DNA of 42,368 nt from Algoriphagus faecimaris. GTDB taxonomy: Bacteria > Bacteroidota > Bacteroidia > Cytophagales > Cyclobacteriaceae. Position 1 is the stretch's first letter. The number at the start of each line of letters is the position of its first letter. The notes under the pieces are model-generated. The model did not search any database. It was not told the origin of the DNA and saw only the letters and a program-made list of their open reading frames with translations. This document shows positions 7,487 to 14,867 of this stretch, piece after piece. The stretch is from assembly GCF_900101705.1 (NCBI RefSeq), contig NZ_FNAC01000041.1, positions 1 to 42,368 of the forward strand. Direction: 5' to 3'. Made by a program: the position numbers and the translations under genes.

Positions 7487-8293
7487 ATGAACCCAACATT
7501 AATCGTCATCACTGGTGCAGGTAGCGGCATCGGCAAAGCACTTGCTCACTATTTTAGAGACCTTGGGTTTCCCATGATTCTCATCGATCGGTCCGAGCAA
7601 TCCCTGCTTGAAAATTTCTCATCAAGTCCAGAGTTGCATCTGTTGCTGGGAGATGTGAAGGATGAAGCTACTTGGAGGAGCTGTATTCGCTCAGCTCAAA
7701 AAATGCATAAGCCGATCTCTCATTTGATACATGCCGCAGGAGTATTGCAGCCTGGATTTTTGACGGATTTCGAACTCTCGGCGATTGACTTTCATATGGA
7801 TGTCAATGCCAAGGGCTGTATGCTAGGCAGTACGCTGATAGGAAGAGAGATGAAAAATCAGGAGTTTGGACATATCATTACCATTTCTTCTCTAGCAGGC
7901 TTGGCCCCCGTACCAGGTTTGAGCTTGTATACGGCGTCCAAGTTTGCTGTCCGTGGATTTTCGATGGCAATCCATCAAGAGTTAAAAGATTATGGTGTGG
8001 ACGTATCAGTGCTCTGTCCCGACTTGGTGGCTACACCTATGCTGGATTTGCAGCTTCAGTTTCCAGAGGAAGCAGCCTTGTCATTTAGTGGGTCAGCAAA
8101 GGTCTTGACAGTAGAAGAAGTGCGCGATGCGGTTTTAAAACTGATGAAAAAGCCACAACCTCTTCTATGTATCCCAAAGAGGAGAGGGTGGCTCGCCAAA
8201 ATCGCAGGGAACTGGCCCTTCTGGACTGATGTCTTTAGGGATAAACTTCATCAAAAAGGAAAAAATAGAATAAATGCTATCCGTAAGGAGTAG
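7487..8293 (+). CDS. SDR-family NAD(P)-dependent oxidoreductase
   Basis: A 268-residue classical short-chain dehydrogenase/reductase. The cofactor motif TGAGSGIG is at 9-16, HAAG (in place of NNAG) at 82-85, active-site Ser135 in ITISSLAG, and Tyr148/Lys152 in YTASK, with the PxxxxTP segment CPDLVATPM after it. The residue after beta-2 is Asp34 (LIDRS), which usually favours NAD(H), though the following Arg leaves NADP(H) possible. The substrate is not predictable. The gene stands alone between the protease and the BlaI operator region, with a gap of about 100 bp downstream. Confidence 0.88.
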   Translation: MNPTLIVITGAGSGIGKALAHYFRDLGFPMILIDRSEQSLLENFSSSPELHLLLGDVKDEATWRSCIRSAQKMHKPISHLIHAAGVLQPGFLTDFELSAIDFHMDVNAKGCMLGSTLIGREMKNQEFGHIITISSLAGLAPVPGLSLYTASKFAVRGFSMAIHQELKDYGVDVSVLCPDLVATPMLDLQLQFPEEAALSFSGSAKVLTVEEVRDAVLKLMKKPQPLLCIPKRRGWLAKIAGNWPFWTDVFRDKLHQKGKNRINAIRKE

Positions 8294-8319
8294 CTAATCA
8301 GTAATTTAAGAATTTTTAA

Positions 8320-8335
8320 TACGATTGTTGTCGTA
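8320..8335. promoter_or_regulatory. BlaI-type operator half-site dyad, box 1 (TACGA-N6-TCGTA)
   Basis: The sequence tacga-ttgttg-tcgta is a 5+5 inverted repeat with a 6-base spacer. It is the first of three identical-architecture dyads upstream of the BlaI-family gene and lies directly upstream of the -33 element at 8341-8343. Confidence 0.75.
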
Positions 8336-8340
8336 CTTTT

Positions 8341-8372
8341 TTGGGAATTACGATTCTCTTCGTATATCTTTG
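8341..8372 (+). promoter_or_regulatory. Promoter of the blaI-like/M56 operon
   Basis: TTG at 8341-8343 and TATCTTTG at 8365-8372 are 21 bases apart. The second matches the Bacteroidota -7 consensus TAnnTTTG exactly. The ATG at 8398 follows 25 bases later. Operator box 2 fills the spacer and box 3 begins at the base right after the -7 element, an arrangement suited to repression by blocking RNA polymerase. Confidence 0.7.
8349..8364. promoter_or_regulatory. BlaI-type operator dyad, box 2 (TACGA-N6-TCGTA)
   Basis: tacga-ttctct-tcgta, same arms and spacer length as boxes 1 and 3. It lies inside the promoter spacer and starts 29 bases after the start of box 1. Confidence 0.78.
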
Positions 8373-8388
8373 TACGAAAGCTATCGTA
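8373..8388. promoter_or_regulatory. BlaI-type operator dyad, box 3 (TACGA-N6-TCGTA)
   Basis: tacga-aagcta-tcgta, starting 24 bases after box 2 and immediately 3' of the -7 element, so it covers the expected transcription start. It ends 9 bases before the BlaI-family start codon. Confidence 0.78.
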
Positions 8389-8397
8389 TAACTCGCT

Positions 8398-8772
8398 ATG
8401 AATAAACCAACAGAAGCTGAACTGGAGATTCTTTCTCTGCTTTGGGAAATGAAAGAAGCAAGCGTCAGACAGATTCACGAAAAACTGGCAGAAACCAAGG
8501 AAACGGGCTACACCACTACTTTAAAAATGATGCAGATCATGCATGCCAAAGGATTATTGGATAGAGACGATCAGAATCGGACTCATATTTACAGGCCAAA
8601 GATCAAAAAAGGAGATACTCAAAAGTCCCTGTTGAAAAACCTGATGACAACAGCTTTTGGAGGGTCTGCCAAAAATTTGGTGATGCAAGCCCTAGGTCAA
8701 GACAATCCCTCTCAGGAGGAAATCGATGAAATTCGTGCTTTTTTAGATGACTTAGCCCAAAAGAAATCATGA
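8398..8772 (+). CDS. BlaI/MecI/CopY-family transcriptional repressor
   Basis: A 124-residue winged-helix regulator. The N-terminal part (LTEAELEILSLLWEMKEASVRQ-type pattern, here TEAELEILSLLWEMKEASVR) followed by TGYTTTLKMMQIMHAKGLLDRD is the family DNA-binding domain; the C-terminal half forms the dimer helices. In BlaI/MecI the linker between them is cut when the membrane sensor is activated. The stop overlaps the start of the M56 gene (ATGA-type overlap, 8769-8772), the usual repressor-sensor operon. Three dyads upstream overlap its own promoter, so self-repression is likely. Nothing nearby encodes a beta-lactamase, so I do not name it blaI. Confidence 0.92.
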   Translation: MNKPTEAELEILSLLWEMKEASVRQIHEKLAETKETGYTTTLKMMQIMHAKGLLDRDDQNRTHIYRPKIKKGDTQKSLLKNLMTTAFGGSAKNLVMQALGQDNPSQEEIDEIRAFLDDLAQKKS

Positions 8773-10643
8773 ATTTATTGAACGACTGGTTACCCGAAAG
8801 TTTACTTCAGGTCCTCGGTTGGACCTTGGTACATTCCGTTTGGCAATGGATCATCCTGGCGGCATTGCTATGGGGAAGTCTTAAAATATTTGTACATAAG
8901 TCGCCGCAATTCAAATACAAGATGGCATTAATGTCTCTTAGCTTTGGGTTTTTGACAAGCGTAATGACCTTGTGTTATGAATTGAGTTTGAATTCCTCGG
9001 ACAGCCTCTCTTCTGTAGCGGTATTAATGGATTGGAATACTCAAATGAGTCCCACTGAAGGTCCAACTTTATTGTCAAATTTCACAATTTGGATAGAAAA
9101 TCAACTTCCATTTTTGGTCAACATCTGGTTTTTCGGGTCACTACTTTTTTTGGTTCGATTATTTACCAATTTGTCAGCAGTCAGGCATCTTCGGCTCCAT
9201 AGTCAGAGAAATAAAGAGAGCTCCCTAGAGGACATATTTGAGGGGATTTCGCGTAAAATAGGACTAGCTAAATTGCCTCAGCTAAAAATTACTTCCGACG
9301 GGCTCTCTCCTATGGCAATGGGCGTGGTCAAGCCGATGATTTTGATTCCTGCTGGCTTGATTTTTCAGCTTTCACTAAAGCATCTAGAGGCTATTTTGGC
9401 ACATGAACTCGCCCATATCAAGCGAAATGATTATTTGATCAACTTGATGCAGTCCATCATGGAAGTACTCTTTTTCTACCACCCCTGCTTTTGGTGGATC
9501 AATCAGACAATCAAGGAGCTTAGAGAAAATGCCACAGATGACTTGGCTATTGCTTCTGGCGTGGCTCCTCAAGTGCTCGCTGAAGCACTGGCCGAAGTGA
9601 TACATTATGCAAAAGAAAATAGCCCCGAATTAGCTTTGGCAGCAGCCAAAAAAAGAAATCCCACACTAAACCGAATCCGAAGAATGCTGGGACTTCCAGC
9701 CCAAAACTATCCACAAAACCCTATAATCACTATTCCTATGATTTTATCATTGATTATCAGTGCGAGCTTGATTACAGCAGCACAGCAAGTAGACGAAAAG
9801 TCCATAAACGAAATTCTTCCCGAAATTTCCTTAGAAAACCCTATGTTGGATGCCTTCTCGGATATGATGCCGCAGGCAAAAGCAGTCTCTACAGATACCA
9901 CAGAGAAAGGGAAGAAAGAAATAATCCTGATCGATGAAGAAAGAGAAGGGCAAGAATGGATAGATGAAAAGGGTAATCGAGTGGTCATTCGACAGCGTGG
10001 AAACAATAATTCTTTTGTTTACAGGATGAAAGGAGATACACTAATCGTAAATGGCGATACTCTTATCAACTCCGCCAATGTCATAGAATTGGAAGACATA
10101 CCCATAATGGATTTGGAAGATTTCCCTAGCATCGTGATGGCTCCTATGCCGCCAATGCCTCCTTTTCCGGAAGGATTTCTTGAGGGTTTTGAACTGAATT
10201 TCTCTCCGCCTTCACCTCCCTTTGTTTTTGAATTTGAGGGAAAGGGACCGGGTGTGTTCTTCTTTTCGGACACCACAGAGCTGAGTGAAAAAGAGCGTAA
10301 GGACTTGCAAAAAAAGCACGAGGAAGGGATGAAGGATTTTAGCAAAAAGATGGAAGAGCAATCTGCGCGTTGGAACGAGCGAATGAAAGAGTGGGAAGCA
10401 GAAATGGCTCCGAAAATGAAAGAATGGGAAGAAAAAATGAAGGTTTGGCAGGAAGCTCAAGCCCCAAGAATGGAGGAGTTTCGTGCTAAAATGAAAGAGT
10501 GGCAAGAAGCTAATGAACCAAGAATGGAAGAATTCCGGAAAAAGATGGAAGCTTGGGAAAAGGAGAACGCCGAAAAGATGGCTGAGTTCAAAAAATCACT
10601 CGAAGCCGAACTCGAAAAAATGAAGAAAGCAAAAGATAATTAA
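8769..10643 (+). CDS. BlaR1-like M56-family membrane metallopeptidase with repeat-rich C-terminal tail
   Basis: A 624-residue sensor-protease partner of the BlaI-like repressor. Hydrophobic segments lie near 13-41, 54-70, 113-133 and 316-338. The zinc motif HELAH is at 212-216, followed by RENATDDLA (about 252-260), which carries the likely third ligand. The part after the last membrane segment is not a penicillin-binding domain as in BlaR1. It has a beta-rich stretch (about 365-425), a Pro/Met/Phe-rich stretch (about 440-480), then a charged helix ending in four 18-residue repeats at about 549-620 (RMEEFRxKMKEWQEANEP type). The signal it senses is therefore unknown. It ends at the terminator at 10664-10695. 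Confidence 0.88.
   Translation: MNLLNDWLPESLLQVLGWTLVHSVWQWIILAALLWGSLKIFVHKSPQFKYKMALMSLSFGFLTSVMTLCYELSLNSSDSLSSVAVLMDWNTQMSPTEGPTLLSNFTIWIENQLPFLVNIWFFGSLLFLVRLFTNLSAVRHLRLHSQRNKESSLEDIFEGISRKIGLAKLPQLKITSDGLSPMAMGVVKPMILIPAGLIFQLSLKHLEAILAHELAHIKRNDYLINLMQSIMEVLFFYHPCFWWINQTIKELRENATDDLAIASGVAPQVLAEALAEVIHYAKENSPELALAAAKKRNPTLNRIRRMLGLPAQNYPQNPIITIPMILSLIISASLITAAQQVDEKSINEILPEISLENPMLDAFSDMMPQAKAVSTDTTEKGKKEIILIDEEREGQEWIDEKGNRVVIRQRGNNNSFVYRMKGDTLIVNGDTLINSANVIELEDIPIMDLEDFPSIVMAPMPPMPPFPEGFLEGFELNFSPPSPPFVFEFEGKGPGVFFFSDTTELSEKERKDLQKKHEEGMKDFSKKMEEQSARWNERMKEWEAEMAPKMKEWEEKMKVWQEAQAPRMEEFRAKMKEWQEANEPRMEEFRKKMEAWEKENAEKMAEFKKSLEAELEKMKKAKDN
10413..10628 (+). repeat. Four tandem 54-bp (18-residue) coding repeats in the M56 protein
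   Basis: The repeats encode KMKEWEEKMKVWQEAQAP, RMEEFRAKMKEWQEANEP, RMEEFRKKMEAWEKENAE and a divergent KMAEFKKSLEAELEKMKK. Aromatic residues recur at fixed positions (5 and 12), suggesting a long helix with one aromatic face. Confidence 0.8.
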
Positions 10644-10663
10644 TTTGTGTGTTGATGCCTTTG

Positions 10664-10695
10664 AAAAAGCCCTGGTCGATGATCGGGGCTTTTTT
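10664..10695 (+). terminator. Rho-independent terminator after the BlaI/M56 operon
   Basis: aaaaagccctgg at 10664-10675 pairs with tcggggcttttt at 10683-10694 (two G-T wobbles), loop tcgatga, ending in six Ts at 10690-10695. It lies 20 bases after the M56 stop codon. Confidence 0.88.
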
Positions 10696-10943
10696 GCGTG
10701 TAACTGCTAGTGATGATTAGGGTTAAATTTTTTTGGGAAATTCTCCCACTTTTTTTCAAATTCTTTTTTCAGGTTTGAGTCTAACCTCTTACCAATTGCT
10801 AAAAAAGTGTAATTCTCCTCAAAATCAGACTTTTTTAAATTGCCTTGACTTGATTCTAATCAATTGAGAACCAAGTAAAAAATCCAAGAAATTTTTGTAA
10901 AACTATTGGGTAGAATCAATCTTTTGGCTACTTTTAGTCCAAA
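10696..10943. other. Intergenic region upstream of the division cluster
   Basis: No credible gene. Visible structure is limited to a small dyad tggga-aattc-tccca at 10734-10748 and another, ttgat-tcta-atcaa, at 10850-10863. The first repeats the TGGG word of the MraZ boxes, but as a dyad, so its meaning is uncertain. The region is AT-rich with many t-runs. Confidence 0.4.
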
Positions 10944-10970
10944 GTGGGAAAAAGTGGGGCAAAGTGGTAG
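10941..10970 (+). promoter_or_regulatory. MraZ box array: three GTGG repeats at 10-bp spacing
   Basis: Three consecutive decamers aaagtgggaa, aaagtggggc and aaagtggtag start at 10941, 10951 and 10961. MraZ binds direct TGGGN repeats separated by five bases, which is this 10-bp period. The array lies 63-92 bases upstream of mraZ and reaches the expected -33 region of the promoter below, consistent with autoregulation of the cluster. Confidence 0.85.
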
Positions 10971-10989
10971 AATGTGAAAATCATTTTAT

Positions 10990-10997
10990 TACTTTTG
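10990..10997 (+). promoter_or_regulatory. Probable -7 element of the dcw cluster promoter
   Basis: TACTTTTG matches TAnnTTTG exactly and lies 35 bases upstream of the mraZ ATG. No clear TTG is found at the -33 distance; the third MraZ box occupies that place. An aggaag ribosome binding site precedes the ATG. Confidence 0.6.
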
Positions 10998-11032
10998 TTT
11001 TTACTTAAAACTCGAAAAAGCACTAGGAAGAA

Positions 11033-11467
11033 ATGTTCAACAGCCATTACGATTGTAAGCTAGATCCGAAAGGTCGTCTGGCGCTGCCGGCAAAGATTAA
11101 GGCAGCGATTCCAGAGGCCAATGGGACTACTTTGATGCTTCGGATGGCAGAGGACCGATGTCTGGCTTTGTATCCGATGGTGGAATACAAAAAGTTGGAG
11201 AATCAAATCAAATCCTTGAACATTAATAATCCTGAGCAGCGCGCCCTTCAGCGGGCATTTTTCAATACGGTAGTCGATGTGGAGTTGGATAGTGCAGGCA
11301 GGCTTTTGATACCAAAATCATTTCAGGCCTATGCGGGTCTCGAAAAAGAAATAGTAGTAGCCGGAAACGGAACACGAATAGAGATTTGGAATCCTGAAAA
11401 TCATGCGAAACACGTCATGCCGGATCCGGCGGATTTGTCCGCATTGATGGAAAAATACCTCTCATAA
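11033..11467 (+). CDS. mraZ: MraZ, transcriptional regulator of the dcw cluster
   Basis: A 144-residue AbrB-like DNA-binding protein with two pseudo-repeats, each carrying the family loop: LDPKGRLALPAK near 10-21 and LDSAGRLLIPKSF in the second half. MraZ forms rings that bind the direct repeats upstream of its own operon and typically represses it. Here the matching array sits at 10941-10970. It is the first gene of the cluster, preceded by aggaag, and is followed by rsmH after three bases. Confidence 0.97.
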   Translation: MFNSHYDCKLDPKGRLALPAKIKAAIPEANGTTLMLRMAEDRCLALYPMVEYKKLENQIKSLNINNPEQRALQRAFFNTVVDVELDSAGRLLIPKSFQAYAGLEKEIVVAGNGTRIEIWNPENHAKHVMPDPADLSALMEKYLS

Positions 11468-11470
11468 GCC

Positions 11471-12382
11471 ATGACAGCAGCTGTGTACCATATCCCAGTG
11501 ATGCTTACCCAATGCATTGAAGGCTTGGCTATTGATCCCAACGGGATTTATGTGGACTTGACTTTTGGTGGAGGTGGGCACTCTCGGGCAATTTTGAAGC
11601 AATTAGAGGGTGGGCATCTCTATGGATTTGACCAGGATGAGGATGCTATGGCTAATGTGCCGGATGATTCCAGATTTACTTTTGTGCAGGCCAATTTTCG
11701 GGATCTGAAAAAATACCTTCGCCTTTACGGTGTTCGTCAGGTAGATGGCATTTTAGCTGACTTAGGTATTTCCTCGCATCAAATCGATGTGCCTGGTAGA
11801 GGTTTTTCGACCCGGTTTCAGGGTGAGTTGGATATGCGAATGAATCAATCTGCATCCTTGAGTGCCAAAGAGGTCTTGAATACCTATGACGAGGGTAAAC
11901 TTCATCGGATTTTGGGCATGTATGGAGAAGTAAAAAATGCTAAAACTCTTGCTCAAGCTATCGTTTCCGAGCGAAATCAGTCACCTTTTTCGAGTACAGA
12001 AGGCTTTACCGCTTTCCTGAAAAAATTTGCTCCAAGAGGAAAGGAATTTAAATACTTCGCGCAGGTATTTCAGGCGCTTCGAATCGAAGTCAATGATGAA
12101 ATGAGTGCATTGGAAGAAATGCTCCTGGCCGCAGTGGAGGTTCTGAAGCCTGAGGGCAGATTGGTTGTGATGAGCTACCATAGCTTAGAAGATCGATTGG
12201 TCAAGAACTTGATCCAAAAAGGGAAATTCCATGGAGAATTGGAAAAGGATTTTTACGGAAATCCCATTCGCCCATTGGAGCCTATCAGTCGGGGTGCGGT
12301 GGTAGCTGATGCTGAAGAGATCGAGACAAATCCTCGAGCACGTAGTGCCAAGTTGAGAATCGCAAAAAAGGTAAAACTATGA
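11471..12382 (+). CDS. rsmH: 16S rRNA (cytosine(1402)-N4)-methyltransferase RsmH
   Basis: A 303-residue SAM-dependent methyltransferase (old name MraW) that methylates C1402 in the decoding centre. HIPVMLTQCIEGL at the N terminus, the SAM-binding VDLTFGGGGHSRAIL, GILADLGISSHQID, RGFSTRFQGELDMRMNQ and the late SYHSLEDRLVK block are all family hallmarks. The length is normal. It overlaps ftsL by four bases (ATGA). Its place in the cell-wall cluster is conserved across bacteria although its function is ribosomal. Confidence 0.97.
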   Translation: MTAAVYHIPVMLTQCIEGLAIDPNGIYVDLTFGGGGHSRAILKQLEGGHLYGFDQDEDAMANVPDDSRFTFVQANFRDLKKYLRLYGVRQVDGILADLGISSHQIDVPGRGFSTRFQGELDMRMNQSASLSAKEVLNTYDEGKLHRILGMYGEVKNAKTLAQAIVSERNQSPFSSTEGFTAFLKKFAPRGKEFKYFAQVFQALRIEVNDEMSALEEMLLAAVEVLKPEGRLVVMSYHSLEDRLVKNLIQKGKFHGELEKDFYGNPIRPLEPISRGAVVADAEEIETNPRARSAKLRIAKKVKL

Positions 12383-12762
12383 GTCAGAATGCCTTTAGAA
12401 AGAAACTGAAAAATGGAAATCAGCCTAAAATAGGGTCTGGAAAGACTATTTTCAGCTGGATAGAAGAGAAACTTGACGTCACCCGATTCCTTGGGGAGGG
12501 GGTGCCGGTGCAGTTTGTGCCTCCAGTTGCTTTCGTGGTTTTTTTGGGATTGATCTATATATGGGGCAATCACCGAGCAGATAATATGGTCCGAAAGATC
12601 GAAAAAGTGCAGCAAGATGTAGAGGATCTAAGGGCTGATGTGACCACTCTGGAAGCGGAATACATGTTTAGCAGTATGCAGTCGGAGTTGGCCAAAAAAG
12701 TATCCAAACAAGAAATAGTAGAGTTAGAGCATCCACCGATTAAGATAACCATAGCCAATTGA
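12379..12762 (+). CDS. ftsL: FtsL-like cell division protein
   Basis: A 127-residue bitopic membrane protein: cytoplasmic basic N-terminal part (1-45), one membrane segment at about 46-63 (FVPPVAFVVFLGLIYIWG), and a periplasmic coiled coil from about 66-112 (IEKVQQDVEDLRADVTTLEA). Size, topology and position between rsmH and ftsI identify it as the FtsL equivalent, although FtsL sequences diverge strongly; Bacteroidota have their own FtsL subfamily. It should pair with a DivIC/FtsB partner encoded elsewhere and link to FtsQ and FtsWI. The stop overlaps the TTG start of ftsI. Confidence 0.85.
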   Translation: MSQNAFRKKLKNGNQPKIGSGKTIFSWIEEKLDVTRFLGEGVPVQFVPPVAFVVFLGLIYIWGNHRADNMVRKIEKVQQDVEDLRADVTTLEAEYMFSSMQSELAKKVSKQEIVELEHPPIKITIAN

Positions 12763-14867
12763 ATATTAAGCGTTCCATAGTGCTCCGAGTAAGGATAATC
12801 TTTATCCTGATTGCGCTTGCAACAGCTGCGATACCTATGCGTATTGCGACTATTCAGTTTGATGAGGGTGATAAATGGCGACAAAAAGCCGAGACGATCA
12901 ATTTTCAATACCGGGAAGTCCCAGCCACCCGAGGTAATATTTATGCTGGAGATGGAAGCCTTTTGGCGACCAGCTTGCCTTTTTATCGATTGGCAATGGA
13001 TCCTACGATAGCCAAGTCTGAACGGTACAATGCTGGAATAGACTCCCTGTCTAGATTTCTCTCCTCTTATTATAAAGACAAATCTGCCAGTGCTTACAAG
13101 CGTCTGATTACAGATGCCCGACGGGACAATAAGCGCTACATTGTCCTCAATCGTAAGCAGGTAGGCTATCAGGATATGCAGAAAATGTCGCAATGGCCGA
13201 TTTTCCGAGATGGAAGGTTAGGAGGAGGCGTACTTTTCGAGAAAGTAGAAAAGCGCTATCGACCTTTCAATTCTCTGGCAAGTCGCACCGTGGGCTTTTT
13301 AAACGAAAACGAATACGGAGCAGGCATAGAATACAGCTTTAATGAGTACCTCAGAGGGCAAGATGGAAAGGCTCTTTTCCAGCGCTTGGCCGGAGGAGTT
13401 TGGAAGCCTGTTTTCGATGCAGAAGATATCAAGCCTGAAGATGGCTACGATGTCTTGACAACCCTTGATGTCAATATTCAGGATGTGGCGGAGAAGGCCC
13501 TACTCAGACAGTTGATCAGCCGAGATGCGGCTTTTGGTTCGGTCATCGTCATGGAGGTGAAAACAGGGCAGATCAAAGCCATCGCCAACTTGCAAAAAAA
13601 TAAGGGAAGTGCCACCTACGGTGAAAATTACAATTACGCTATAGGTGATCAGGGCAATACTGAGCCGGGATCGACTTTTAAGTTGCTTTCTATGCTAGCG
13701 CTATTGGAAGAGAATAAAGTGAGTTTGGAAGAGAAAATCGAGACAGGAACAGGCTCTCATAGATTTTACAACCAAACCATGCGTGATGCAAAAAATGGAG
13801 GCTTTGGTACGATCACTATCCGAGAGGCATTTGAAAAATCCTCCAATGTGGCAATTTCCAAATTGGTAGATGAGCATTTTGGGTCAAGTCCGTCGAAGTT
13901 TATGGCCTACATAGAAAAGACGGGGCTAAGTGAGCCTTTTGGGTTTCAGTTGGCTGGAGAAGGTAAGCCTTTTTTCAAAAAGCCCGGCGCCAAAGATTGG
14001 TATGGAACTTCGCTTCCTTGGATTTCAATAGGCTACGAAAGCAAGGTGAATCCCATCCATACATTGGCACTGTACAATGCAGTAGCCAATGACGGTGTCA
14101 TGGTCAAGCCGTATATCGTGCAAGCTATTGCTAAAGGGAATCGAGTGGAGAAGCAATTTGGAACGGAAAAAATCCGGAACCGCATCGCATCCCAAAAGAC
14201 AATAAAGCAGTTGCAAGAGCTTTTGATCGGAGTGGTCGATAGAGGTACCGCGAAAAATATTGCTAATGCAGACTATAAAATTGCCGGAAAGACAGGGACT
14301 GCTCAAAAGATCGTGGATGGACGCTATACTCAAAAGTACTACACGAGTTTTGCAGGATATTTTCCGGCAGATCGTCCCAAGTATTCCATGATTGTAGTGA
14401 TCGATAGTCCTACTGGGTTTGCCGCTTACGGCGGGGATGTTTCTGCCCCGGTTTTCAAGGAAATCGCAGACCGGATTTATGCTTTGGATATAGAATTGAA
14501 CCCTAGCTCAGCAGCAGAAATCTTGAGAGCAGATGCTTCCGGGTCACAGCTGCCTGTGGTGAAAGCAGGCAGAGGAGAAGAAATCTACCAAGTACTTGAA
14601 GTCTTGGGTATTAAATCCAATCCAGTCCAAACCGAAGAATGGGTACAAGCTGTCGCACAATCTGACAAAGTCCAGTGGAAAGTAAATAATACCGAACAGG
14701 CTACCGTGCCGGATGTATCGGGGCTTCCACTTAGAGATGCGCTATTTATACTAGAAAATAAAGGAATCAATGTGAGTTATCGTGGAAAGGGCCTAGTGAT
14801 CAGTCAGTCCATCGATGCGGGGACTAAGTTGTCTCCCAACTCCACCATCAATCTTGTCTTGGGATAA
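12759..14867 (+). CDS. ftsI: FtsI, septal peptidoglycan transpeptidase (class B PBP) with C-terminal PASTA domain
   Basis: A 702-residue division-specific transpeptidase that cross-links septal peptidoglycan. One membrane segment near 8-30, PBP dimer domain 50-220 (VPATRGNIYAGDGSLLA), transpeptidase domain with Ser305-xx-Lys308 (GSTFK), Ser361-Ser362-Asn363 and Lys511-Thr-Gly (KTGTAQ), and a PASTA domain at about 645-702 (PDVSGLPLRDALFILENKGI). The start is a TTG overlapping the ftsL stop (TTGA). A GTG at 12780 is an alternative that also keeps the membrane anchor, while the first ATG (12837) would remove most of it. The end overlaps murE by one base. Confidence 0.95.
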   Translation: MNIKRSIVLRVRIIFILIALATAAIPMRIATIQFDEGDKWRQKAETINFQYREVPATRGNIYAGDGSLLATSLPFYRLAMDPTIAKSERYNAGIDSLSRFLSSYYKDKSASAYKRLITDARRDNKRYIVLNRKQVGYQDMQKMSQWPIFRDGRLGGGVLFEKVEKRYRPFNSLASRTVGFLNENEYGAGIEYSFNEYLRGQDGKALFQRLAGGVWKPVFDAEDIKPEDGYDVLTTLDVNIQDVAEKALLRQLISRDAAFGSVIVMEVKTGQIKAIANLQKNKGSATYGENYNYAIGDQGNTEPGSTFKLLSMLALLEENKVSLEEKIETGTGSHRFYNQTMRDAKNGGFGTITIREAFEKSSNVAISKLVDEHFGSSPSKFMAYIEKTGLSEPFGFQLAGEGKPFFKKPGAKDWYGTSLPWISIGYESKVNPIHTLALYNAVANDGVMVKPYIVQAIAKGNRVEKQFGTEKIRNRIASQKTIKQLQELLIGVVDRGTAKNIANADYKIAGKTGTAQKIVDGRYTQKYYTSFAGYFPADRPKYSMIVVIDSPTGFAAYGGDVSAPVFKEIADRIYALDIELNPSSAAEILRADASGSQLPVVKAGRGEEIYQVLEVLGIKSNPVQTEEWVQAVAQSDKVQWKVNNTEQATVPDVSGLPLRDALFILENKGINVSYRGKGLVISQSIDAGTKLSPNSTINLVLG

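Noticed and set aside
8769..10643. Naming the pair blaR1-blaI as a beta-lactam resistance system
   Set aside because: No penicillin-binding sensor domain and no beta-lactamase or PBP2a-like gene is linked; only the regulatory architecture is shared.
10734..10748. Extra MraZ site (tggga dyad)
   Set aside because: MraZ binds direct repeats with 10-bp period; this is an inverted pair and stands about 200 bp away from the array.
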